Source: Bacteroidota bacterium
GTDB lineage: Bacteria > Bacteroidota > Bacteroidia > Bacteroidales > Dysgonomonadaceae
NCBI GenBank assembly: GCA_023399295.1
Contig: JAEWQF010000070.1
Span: 62,001 to 126,000 of the forward strand
Direction of reading: 5' to 3'
Length of the DNA stretch: 64,000 bases
This document shows positions 16,978 to 25,423 of the stretch, piece after piece. Each line of letters begins with the position of its first letter. Position 1 is the stretch's first letter. The translations under genes and the position numbers were made by a program. Under the pieces are notes generated by a model. That model was given only the letters and a program-made list of their open reading frames with translations. It was not told the origin of the DNA and made no database searches.

Positions 16978-18567
16978 ATGCGTATGAAACGACTAATTGC
17001 AATATCTCTGTCAATCATGGCCCTCTTCTCGTTAAAGGGAGTCACACAGTCCGATAGTGAAGGACCCAAAGCCACCAATCCGATCATCTGGGCTGATGTG
17101 CCCGACGTGGCCATGGTAAGGGTGGGTGACACCTATTATATGAGCAGCACCACCATGCACATGAGTCCCGGTCTCCCCATCATGAAATCGAAGGATCTGG
17201 TGAACTGGAAACTTGTCAGCTATGCCTATGATACCCTTGCGGACAACGAGAAACTGCGTCTTGAAAATGGAAACAACGCCTATGGTGCCGGCTCTTGGGC
17301 CAGCAGCATCCGTTTCCACAACGGTCTCTTTTATGTCTCCACCTTTTCCGCCACCTCCGGTAAAACCCACGTTTTTACCACCGACAACATCGAAAAGGGA
17401 ATCTGGAAAGAAACAAGCTTCAAGCCCGTGCTGCATGACCACACCCTTTTCTTCGACGAAGACGGCAGGAACTATATGATCTACGGTGCCGGTGACATCC
17501 GCATTGCGGAGCTCACCCCGGAGCTCTCGGGACTCAGGGAGGGAGGAGTACACCAGGTAATCATACCCAATGCCAGCAAGGTGGCATCCGAACGAGTGGG
17601 ATTACCGGCCGAGGGATCACAGATGATCCACCACAACGGCTATTACTATCTCTTTAACATCACCTGGCCACCCAACGACATGCGAACCGTGCTCGTCCAC
17701 AGGTCGAAAAATATCACCGGCCCTTACGAAGGCAAACTGCTACTGAGAGACAGGGGGATTGCCCAGGGAAGCATCATCGACACACCCGAAGGTGACTGGT
17801 ATGCATACATGTTCCGAGATTATGGGGCGGTAGGTCGCATCCCCTACCTGATGCCGATGAAGTGGGAAAACGATTGGCCGGTGCTGGGCATAGATGGCGC
17901 TGTACCCGACAAACTCGACATTCCGGCTGCCGAACAGCTTGGCATTTGGGGCACTGTGGCTTCTGACGAGTTCAACCGCATGCCGGGCGATAAGCCCCTG
18001 CCACTCTATTGGCAATGGAACCACAATCCCGACAACCGATACTGGTCGCTTAACGATTCACCGGGTTATCTCCGGCTCACCAGCGGACGGGTCGACAGCT
18101 CCCCTCTCCAGGCAAGGAACACACTGACGCAACGCACGTTCGGGCCGGTAAGCGCCGCCTCCACTTTTGTGGAGACTGAGGGGATGAACAATGGCGACTA
18201 TGCCGGCATGATCGCCCTCCAGAAGAGATATGCCTTTGTGGGTGTGAAAAAGGAGAACGGCCGTTTTGCGGTGGTAATGATCAATGGAGAAGGGGAAGAA
18301 CCAGTTGAAGTGGCATCGATACCCCTCAATCAAAATGGGGTCCATCTGAAGGTTGAATGTGACTTCAGAAACCGCACCGACAAGGCAACCTGCTACTACA
18401 GCCTCGACGGGGTGAGCTGGGAGCCTATCGGCAACACCCTGCAAATGGCCTATACACTCCCCCACTTCATGGGTTATCGTTTTGGATTGGCATACTATGC
18501 CACCCGTGAAAGCGGAGGATATTGCGACTTTGATTACTACCGGGTAGAAGACCGGATCACTGAATGA
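16978..18567 (+). CDS. GH43 arabinofuranosidase/xylosidase, probably subfamily 12
   Basis: This exo-acting enzyme has 529 residues, with a Sec signal peptide (no lipobox) indicating the periplasm. The five-bladed propeller comes first. Its base Asp lies in ADVPDVAMVRVGD (about Asp 43), the pKa-modulating Asp in LHDHTLFF (about 154) and the acid Glu in LPAEGSQMIH (Glu 212). The YYMSSTTMHMSPG segment is typical of GH43_12 proteins. A concanavalin-like C-terminal domain (about 330-525) matches the usual two-domain form. It starts 5 bp after the GH5 stop, so the two are co-transcribed. Whether it removes arabinose or xylose cannot be decided from sequence. Confidence 0.88.
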   Translation: MRMKRLIAISLSIMALFSLKGVTQSDSEGPKATNPIIWADVPDVAMVRVGDTYYMSSTTMHMSPGLPIMKSKDLVNWKLVSYAYDTLADNEKLRLENGNNAYGAGSWASSIRFHNGLFYVSTFSATSGKTHVFTTDNIEKGIWKETSFKPVLHDHTLFFDEDGRNYMIYGAGDIRIAELTPELSGLREGGVHQVIIPNASKVASERVGLPAEGSQMIHHNGYYYLFNITWPPNDMRTVLVHRSKNITGPYEGKLLLRDRGIAQGSIIDTPEGDWYAYMFRDYGAVGRIPYLMPMKWENDWPVLGIDGAVPDKLDIPAAEQLGIWGTVASDEFNRMPGDKPLPLYWQWNHNPDNRYWSLNDSPGYLRLTSGRVDSSPLQARNTLTQRTFGPVSAASTFVETEGMNNGDYAGMIALQKRYAFVGVKKENGRFAVVMINGEGEEPVEVASIPLNQNGVHLKVECDFRNRTDKATCYYSLDGVSWEPIGNTLQMAYTLPHFMGYRFGLAYYATRESGGYCDFDYYRVEDRITE

Positions 18568-18623
18568 GGCGGCAAATGTTGCCTGATCACACCCGTTGAA
18601 ACAATTACTGAGAATCCCAAGAT

Positions 18624-19895
18624 ATGAAGATTAAACTGTACCTGTTGCTCCTCTTTTTTTGCTGCATGCAACTCTCCAACTGCAGCACCACCACCCTGAC
18701 ACCCTGGAACAAAGGGGCGTTTGAATCGGGCAAGTACCGCAACTTACTGGCCGAAATGGGTTACAAACAAAAGGATATTGATAAGCGGCTGGAGGAGGTC
18801 TTCTCGAATCTGTTTGAAAGTGCACAGAAGATCTACTTCGAAACAGGTGATTCGATGGCTTACATCTCAGACATCAAGAACAACGACGTCCGTTCTGAGG
18901 GAATGTCTTATGGCATGATGGTTGCCGTCCAGCTCGATAAAAAGGAGATGTTTGATCGTCTTTGGCGTTGGTCAAAGCATTACATGCAGCACCAGGAAGG
19001 AGCGATGAAAGGTTACTTTCGCTGGAGCTGCCGCACTGACGGCACACCCAACGCACACGGTCCGGCATCGGACGGTGAATTGTATTTCGTAACCTCTCTC
19101 ATTTTCGCCTCCAACCGTTGGGGCAATGAGACCGGCATCGATTATCTCAAAGAGGCACAGTTCATCCTCAACAGCTCCATGGACAAAACAGGCGAAAAGG
19201 GTGTGACACCGCTGATTCATCCCGAGCATCAGTTGATCACTTTCGTGCCCACAGGATATGGTGCCGGATTCACCGACCCCTCCTATCACCTGCCTGCCTT
19301 CTATGAAGTGTGGGCCCGCTGGGCGGAGGATGGCAGAGCCGACTACTGGAGGGAGTGTGCCCGGAAGAGTCGTGACTACCTGCAGAAGACCATTCACCCA
19401 GAGACAGGGTTGAATCCCGATTACAGCCATTATGACGGATCACTCCTCAACAGCCGCCACATCATCGGTGATGCGTTTCGTTTCGACTCGTGGCGTGTGC
19501 CATTGAACATCGCTCTCGATTACAGCTGGGCCTGCGCGGATCAGGAGTGGCAACAGCAATATGGGCACAACATCCAGAATTTTCTCTATGCACAGGGAGT
19601 GGATCAGTTTGTGGACCAATACAATGTGGATGGCACGATGGTGGCACAGGTACTTGGTGCCGGCGGCTACGAGAAGCTGCGCCACTCACTGGGCCTGGTG
19701 GCCTCCTCAGCTGCCATCTCACTGGTCTGTACACATGAGAAGAGCCGTGAGTTTGTGGATCATTTCTGGAACAGTCGCCATGAACCCTATGAGGACGGAT
19801 ACTTTGATGCCTATTATGATGGATTGTTGCAACTCTTTGCCTACATGCAGCTGAGCGGCAACTATCGGATTATTTCCCCGCAAAACGATCAATAA
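18624..19895 (+). CDS. GH8 reducing-end xylose-releasing exo-oligoxylanase
   Basis: The predicted activity is removal of one xylose from the reducing end of xylo-oligosaccharides (Rex, EC 3.2.1.156). The 423-residue product has a lipoprotein signal ending QLSNC (Cys 20), but STTTLTP after the cysteine is not acidic, so it probably faces the periplasm. GH8 landmarks are present: the acid Glu in DVRSEGMSYGMM (Glu 92) and an Asp in GPASDGELYF (Asp 150). Overall length and these motifs fit the Rex group rather than GH8 cellulases or chitosanases. Its place between GH43 and GH115 agrees with trimming of imported oligosaccharides. Confidence 0.9.
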   Translation: MKIKLYLLLLFFCCMQLSNCSTTTLTPWNKGAFESGKYRNLLAEMGYKQKDIDKRLEEVFSNLFESAQKIYFETGDSMAYISDIKNNDVRSEGMSYGMMVAVQLDKKEMFDRLWRWSKHYMQHQEGAMKGYFRWSCRTDGTPNAHGPASDGELYFVTSLIFASNRWGNETGIDYLKEAQFILNSSMDKTGEKGVTPLIHPEHQLITFVPTGYGAGFTDPSYHLPAFYEVWARWAEDGRADYWRECARKSRDYLQKTIHPETGLNPDYSHYDGSLLNSRHIIGDAFRFDSWRVPLNIALDYSWACADQEWQQQYGHNIQNFLYAQGVDQFVDQYNVDGTMVAQVLGAGGYEKLRHSLGLVASSAAISLVCTHEKSREFVDHFWNSRHEPYEDGYFDAYYDGLLQLFAYMQLSGNYRIISPQNDQ

Positions 19896-19910
19896 ATCAG
19901 TGTGATGCTT

Positions 19911-22478
19911 ATGAAACAAATAAGAATTTTATGCATCCTGATTGCTGCCATTTGTTGGTGCACCTCAATCCTGCATGCTGCTGATGGTTTCATCACCACG
20001 CAGCGAGAGGAAAACAGCCTGGTGCTTTTTGATGCTGGCAGCAAACCAAATATCCTCCTTTATCCGGGTGCGGAGATGGGTCTCAGACGTGCCCTGTCGG
20101 ATCTGCAATCCGATTTTAAAAAGGTCACCGGACATCAGCCCGCAATCCTCGAACGGTTTTCCCAAACGAAGATGCCACTGATCATCATCGGCACCCTGGG
20201 AACAGGTTCTGCCGTGGATGAGCTGATAAAAGCAAAAAAGCTTGACGCCTCAAGCCTGGAGGGGAAGCGTGAGATGTTCCTCATCACGTCGGTGACCGAC
20301 CCCGGTGAAGGGGTTGCGGAAGCAATCGTGATTGCCGGCAGCGACAAGAGAGGAACCATATATGGCATCTACGAACTCTCCAAACAGATGGGTGTCTCAC
20401 CCTGGTACTACTGGGCCGATGTGCCGGTAATGAAAAGAGAATCCCTCTTTTTCCGCAAGGGTCATTACAGTGACGGGGAACCGGCAGTGACCTACCGGGG
20501 CATCTTCCTCAACGACGAGGCTCCGGCACTGAGCGGATGGGCCAGTGCCACCTTCGGGGGGTTCAACAGCGCTTTCTATGAGAAAGTGTTCGAGCTGCTC
20601 CTGCGACTGAGAGGCAACTTCCTATGGCCAGCCATGTGGGGCAGCGCCTTTTACGACGATGATCCGCAGAATGGCGTGTTGGCCAACGAGATGGGTATCA
20701 TCATGGGCACCTCACACCACGAGCCGATGGCGATGGCACAGACCGACTGGCATCGGTACGTGGAACGGAACAACCTCTCCAACATCTGGGATTACAACAA
20801 GAATGCCACGGCACTCCAACAATCCTGGCGGCATGGCATGGAACGAAGCCGTGAGTGGGAGAAGGTGGTCACCGTAGGCATGCGGGGTGACGGTGACGAA
20901 GCCATGGAAGAGGGGGTGAACATCGCCCTTTTGGAAAAGATCGTGGCCGATCAGCGCAAGATCATCAGCAAGGTGACCGGCAGGAAGGCTGCAGAAACGC
21001 CACAGGTATGGGCATTGTACAAAGAGGTACAGGACTACTACGACCACGGGATGCGGGTGCCGGATGATGTGACCCTTCTTCTGTGTGACGACAACTGGGG
21101 CAACATCCGCAAGCTGCCCGGCAGGGAGGCTAAACCCAGAACAGGAGGTTATGGCATCTATTACCACTTCGACTATGTGGGAGCACCCCGTAACTCCAAA
21201 TGGATCAACATCAATCCCATCCAGCGCGTCTGGGAACAGATGAACCTGGCCTATAGCCATGGTGTGGAGAAGCTCTGGATTGTCAACGTGGGAGACCTCA
21301 AACCAATGGAGTATCCCATCAGCTTCTTCCTCGACATGGCCTGGGATCCGGAACAGTTCAACCCGCACAACCTGGTGGATCATACAAGACAGTGGGCTGC
21401 CCAACAATTTGGCGATGCACCCGCGAATGAGATTGCACACATCCTGACCCTTTATGCGAAATACAACCGGAGGGTCACGCCGGAGATGCTGAACGATCGC
21501 ACGTACAGCCTACAGCACCATGCTGAATTTGAACGGGTGGTGAACGAGTACCGTGCACTGGCACTCGATGCCTTCCGGCTTTACAGCCAACTGCCTGTTG
21601 AACAGCGGGATGCTTACTACCAACTGGTGCTCTATCCGGTGAATGCCTGTAGCAACCTCTATGAGATGTACTTCGCCGTGGCAAGAAACAAACAACTCGC
21701 AGCAGAAAAAGATGTGAGGGCAAATCATTATGCCGATCTGGTGAAGGCCTGTTTTGCCCGCGACACACAGTTGCAGGAGGAATACAACAAGGTGATCGCC
21801 AATGGCAAATGGGCCCATATGATGGACCAGACCCGTATCGGCTATACATCGTGGCAGCAACCGCCGCGCAACATCATGCCACGGGTCACCTACATCACCC
21901 CCGAGGAGGCATCCACTGAAAAAATTTATCTGGAGCAAAACGGCTATATCTCCATCGAAGCGGAAAATTTTGCACGCCGGCAGGATGCAGGCAACATCCG
22001 CTGGGAGGTGATCCCCCACTTCGGGAAAACAGTGTCGGGCGTCACCACCTTCCCGCAAAATGGGTATCCCGCTACCAGTGAGGAGATCTACCTGGAGTAT
22101 GACATCCAATTTGAAACAACTGGCCAGATTGAACTGCAATTGTTGCTGGCACCAACCCTGAACTTCAACGAAAACAGGGGATTGCGCTACGAGGTGTCAT
22201 TCAACAGTGATCCCCCGCAACAGGTCAATTTCAATGGCCATTACCGTGGTGAACTGGGACAGTGGCAGGCTGAGCACATCATCCGGTCCGTCACCCGACA
22301 CACAATCAACGAACCGGGTATCCACACCCTCCGCTATCGCGTGCTGGACCCTGGAATTGTACTCCAGAAAGTTGTCATTGACACGGGTGGTCTGAAACCC
22401 ACCTACCTGGGTCCCCCAGAAAGCAACCGGAAGCCCATGAAGCGAGAGGCCAACGAACTACCACCAAGATTAAAATGA
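19911..22478 (+). CDS. GH115 xylan alpha-1,2-glucuronidase
   Basis: It removes (4-O-methyl)glucuronic acid side chains from xylan and large oligosaccharides. The roughly 855-residue length is typical for GH115. Recognisable parts are the N-terminal alpha/beta domain with AGSDKRGTIYGIYELS, the family hallmark SPWYYWADVPV, then YRGIFLNDEAPALSGWA at the start of the catalytic barrel, and a C-terminal domain beginning near EQNGYISIEAENFARR (about residue 675). The signal peptide ends near ILHAAD, so the enzyme is probably periplasmic. Starts at 19902 (GTG), 19905 and 19911 are all possible; 19911 gives the most regular signal peptide. It follows the GH8 stop by 15 bp. Confidence 0.93.
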   Translation: MKQIRILCILIAAICWCTSILHAADGFITTQREENSLVLFDAGSKPNILLYPGAEMGLRRALSDLQSDFKKVTGHQPAILERFSQTKMPLIIIGTLGTGSAVDELIKAKKLDASSLEGKREMFLITSVTDPGEGVAEAIVIAGSDKRGTIYGIYELSKQMGVSPWYYWADVPVMKRESLFFRKGHYSDGEPAVTYRGIFLNDEAPALSGWASATFGGFNSAFYEKVFELLLRLRGNFLWPAMWGSAFYDDDPQNGVLANEMGIIMGTSHHEPMAMAQTDWHRYVERNNLSNIWDYNKNATALQQSWRHGMERSREWEKVVTVGMRGDGDEAMEEGVNIALLEKIVADQRKIISKVTGRKAAETPQVWALYKEVQDYYDHGMRVPDDVTLLLCDDNWGNIRKLPGREAKPRTGGYGIYYHFDYVGAPRNSKWININPIQRVWEQMNLAYSHGVEKLWIVNVGDLKPMEYPISFFLDMAWDPEQFNPHNLVDHTRQWAAQQFGDAPANEIAHILTLYAKYNRRVTPEMLNDRTYSLQHHAEFERVVNEYRALALDAFRLYSQLPVEQRDAYYQLVLYPVNACSNLYEMYFAVARNKQLAAEKDVRANHYADLVKACFARDTQLQEEYNKVIANGKWAHMMDQTRIGYTSWQQPPRNIMPRVTYITPEEASTEKIYLEQNGYISIEAENFARRQDAGNIRWEVIPHFGKTVSGVTTFPQNGYPATSEEIYLEYDIQFETTGQIELQLLLAPTLNFNENRGLRYEVSFNSDPPQQVNFNGHYRGELGQWQAEHIIRSVTRHTINEPGIHTLRYRVLDPGIVLQKVVIDTGGLKPTYLGPPESNRKPMKREANELPPRLK

Positions 22479-22509
22479 ATACATTGTACCACATATTAAA
22501 TACACATCG

Positions 22510-25386
22510 ATGAAAAATTTACTCCTATTTACAAAGAACGAGAAACTGATGTTGCTCTTCACAGCACTCTTTCTCTTTTCTACAGCCCTGGTGAGCGGGC
22601 AGCACAATCCGACCCCTCCCTACAGTCCGAAAGAAAAATTCGTACACAAAGGTGCTGGAAACCCCTATCTGCCACTCTGGGAGCATCTTCCCGACGGAGA
22701 ACCCCGGGTATTTGAAGACCCCGACAAACCGGGTAAGTACAGGGCCTACATCATTGGCTCACACGACTTGCGGCTCACCAGTTACTGCGGACCGGACATC
22801 CGAATGTGGTCGGCACCCGTGGAGGATCTCTCCAGTTGGAGAGATGAAGGAGCCATCTTTACCTATCAGGTAGATGGTCAGTGGGATGTGATGTACGCCC
22901 CCGACCTGGTAGAGGTCAGGAAAAAGGATGGCACCAAAGAGTACTACCTCTATCCCCACAGCCGCGGACCGCGCAGGGAGGCAATGGTCGCCAAGGGTAG
23001 TCGCCCCGATGGGCCCTTCACCCCCATCAATATGACGGCAGATGGCAAAAGCACCATACCCGGTAGCGTCCTGGGTTTTGATCCGGCAGTCTACATCGAA
23101 TATGTCACCGATCCTGCCGATCCCGATTATGAGATTGGTTTCAGGGCTTACGGTTACTGGGGATTCCAGCGATCACTGGCAGCCCAGCTGGATCAGAATA
23201 CAATGTATTCACTCAGACCGGGTACCGAGGTGATCAGTTATTTCCTGCCTGCCAGTGCCCGTTACGGCATGATCCGTGATCCGGAAGGCACCCAATACAC
23301 ACAGATCTATCCCGATCAGGATCTCAAAACTTTCAACTTCTTTGAGGCATCCTCCATCCGTAAGGTGGGCAACAAGTATGTCACCGTTTTCAGTGGCTAT
23401 TCCGGTCCCGATTATGGAGTCGCCAGCTCCAACTCCACACTGCGTTATGCTGTGGGTGACTCCCCCCTGGGTCCCTGGAGAAGCGGAGGGGTGCTTGTCG
23501 ATTCGAGGGCTCCGGTGTTGAACCGCGATGGATCGGCTATCGAGACATCCTATGCCGGACACAACACACATGGCAGCATCGAGCTGATCAACGACCAATG
23601 GTACGTCTTTTACCACAGGCCACCGCGCAGCTTCGGTTTTGCGCGCCAGCCGATGGTGGCACCCATCAAGGTGGAATGGGACGAGAAACCGGTATCGGAA
23701 GGGGGAATGGTGAGAATCAGCGCATACGATCCCTATGCTGATGACAAAACATGGAGTGCCAAGGACAACCAGGGCAGAGAATACAAGGGTGCTGAAGTCA
23801 CCTCCGAAGGATTCCACATCTACGGTCTCGATCCCTACCAGTACTACTCCGCCGGTTACGCCAGTTACCTTTCAGATATCAGCATTCAGCAGGATGCGTG
23901 GGACATATGGAACAACCACATGCCAATCGGAAAGGTGAGGGATGGTCACGTGATCGGTTACAAGTACTTCGGTTTTGGTGGTCTGAAGAAAGATACCAAA
24001 GGTTTAAAAGCCTTCAAGGGCACCAAAAAAGGAAATAAAACCGCATTCAACCTGTTCCTGACGCCCAAATCATCGGAGACATTCAAGGTAAATGTCTGGC
24101 TTGATGGTCCCTGGGAGAATGAAACCTGGAAAGGAACCAAGATTGGAGAAATTGTGGTACCGGCCAACTCGGCACAGTTGATGACACAGTTTACAATCGA
24201 TGTGGCCAACTATGTGGATCACCTCGAAGGCAAACACGCCATCTTCCTGGTAGCGGAAGGTCCTAGTTCAACCGAACTTTTCGATTTGATGGGACTTGGC
24301 TTCAGTTCGAAGAAGAAGAAGATCGCTCCTCCGGTGGTTCCATCGGTCACCATCACCGTCAACGGCAATGAGATTGAAATCCCCGCACATCCTGTCAGAT
24401 CGACCAATGCGAATGGCATTGTAGGATACAATCTTTTTGAGACTACCCATACATTGCCCTTTGGCACAACCACAGCTCCCACTGTGAAAGCCTCATCCAA
24501 TCACAAGAAGGTGAAAGCAACAGTGACACAGGCCGACTCACCCACAGGCATTGCGAAGGTTGAATTCAACTTCAACGGGGTGGTCAAAACTTATCAGATC
24601 CGTTTTGAGTCACAAAAGGAAGAGTTACAGGTCTATCTCTGTCTGGGTCAATCGAACATGGAAGGACATGTACGGATCAAACCGGAATATACTACCGGCA
24701 TCGATGACCGCTTCAGGGTGTTGCAATCTATCGACTGTCCGGACATGGGACGCGTGAAAGGGGAATGGTACAAAGCCATCCCACCCCTGGTGCGCTGCCA
24801 TACCGGCATCGGACCGGCTGACTTTTTCGGTCGCAAGATGACGGCAGAGTTGCCCTCCCACATCAGTGTGGGAGTCATCAATGTAGCTGTTGGCGGTTGC
24901 AAGATTGAACTGTTCGACAAGGAGAACTACCAGGAGTACGTGGACGGCTCTGCCGGCTGGCTGAAGAACATGGTGGCGGAATATGATGGCAACCCCTACA
25001 AACGTCTCGTGGAGATGGCACAACTTGCACAGAAAAACGGAGGTGTCATCAAGGGCATCCTGTTGCATCAGGGTGAATCGAATACCGGTGAAAAAGAGTG
25101 GCCACTGAAGGTAAAGAAAGTGTATGACACCCTGCTCAAGGATCTGGGATTGGCACCCAATTCCATCCCGTTGTTGGCAGGTGAGGTGGTGCATGCCGAC
25201 CAGGGAGGCGTCTGTGCATCGATGAACGAGATCATACAGACCCTGCCCCAGGTGATTCCCAACAGCCATGTGATCTCATCGGCAGGCTGCAAGGATGGGC
25301 CCGACAATCTGCACTTCTCCGCCGAAGGTTACCGCATGCTGGGTGAACGCTATGCCGATCAGATGCTTTCCATTCTGAACAAGTGA
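22510..25386 (+). CDS. GH43-like and CE6 acetyl-xylan esterase fusion protein
   Basis: This bifunctional 958-residue protein has a Sec signal ending near LVSGQ. Residues about 45-430 form a five-bladed propeller of GH43 type, with a candidate acidic residue in RVFEDPD and VMYAPDLVE. About 435-605 is a CBM6-like beta-sandwich, and about 610-700 an Ig-like linker. About 703-958 is an SGNH-fold esterase of family CE6, with the nucleophile Ser in CLGQSNMEG (Ser 715), NVAVGGCKIE, LLHQGESNTG, and the C-terminal Asp/His in PDNLHFSAEGY (Asp 932, His 935). Glycosidase and deacetylase in one chain would remove neighbouring arabinose and acetyl groups. The esterase call is firm; the GH43 activity is less certain because its catalytic triad is not easily aligned. 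Confidence 0.85.
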   Translation: MKNLLLFTKNEKLMLLFTALFLFSTALVSGQHNPTPPYSPKEKFVHKGAGNPYLPLWEHLPDGEPRVFEDPDKPGKYRAYIIGSHDLRLTSYCGPDIRMWSAPVEDLSSWRDEGAIFTYQVDGQWDVMYAPDLVEVRKKDGTKEYYLYPHSRGPRREAMVAKGSRPDGPFTPINMTADGKSTIPGSVLGFDPAVYIEYVTDPADPDYEIGFRAYGYWGFQRSLAAQLDQNTMYSLRPGTEVISYFLPASARYGMIRDPEGTQYTQIYPDQDLKTFNFFEASSIRKVGNKYVTVFSGYSGPDYGVASSNSTLRYAVGDSPLGPWRSGGVLVDSRAPVLNRDGSAIETSYAGHNTHGSIELINDQWYVFYHRPPRSFGFARQPMVAPIKVEWDEKPVSEGGMVRISAYDPYADDKTWSAKDNQGREYKGAEVTSEGFHIYGLDPYQYYSAGYASYLSDISIQQDAWDIWNNHMPIGKVRDGHVIGYKYFGFGGLKKDTKGLKAFKGTKKGNKTAFNLFLTPKSSETFKVNVWLDGPWENETWKGTKIGEIVVPANSAQLMTQFTIDVANYVDHLEGKHAIFLVAEGPSSTELFDLMGLGFSSKKKKIAPPVVPSVTITVNGNEIEIPAHPVRSTNANGIVGYNLFETTHTLPFGTTTAPTVKASSNHKKVKATVTQADSPTGIAKVEFNFNGVVKTYQIRFESQKEELQVYLCLGQSNMEGHVRIKPEYTTGIDDRFRVLQSIDCPDMGRVKGEWYKAIPPLVRCHTGIGPADFFGRKMTAELPSHISVGVINVAVGGCKIELFDKENYQEYVDGSAGWLKNMVAEYDGNPYKRLVEMAQLAQKNGGVIKGILLHQGESNTGEKEWPLKVKKVYDTLLKDLGLAPNSIPLLAGEVVHADQGGVCASMNEIIQTLPQVIPNSHVISSAGCKDGPDNLHFSAEGYRMLGERYADQMLSILNK

Positions 25387-25423
25387 ACCAACTATAATTT
25401 CTCCAAAGCCACGCTGAACAGCA

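Noticed and set aside
18571..18583. Small hairpin GGCAAATGTTGCC between GH43 and GH8
   Set aside because: Stem too short and no T-run follows, so not a credible terminator.
25387..25423. Separate promoter before the GH31 gene
   Set aside because: No TAnnTTTG box in the 37-bp gap; read-through from the upstream gene is the simpler reading.
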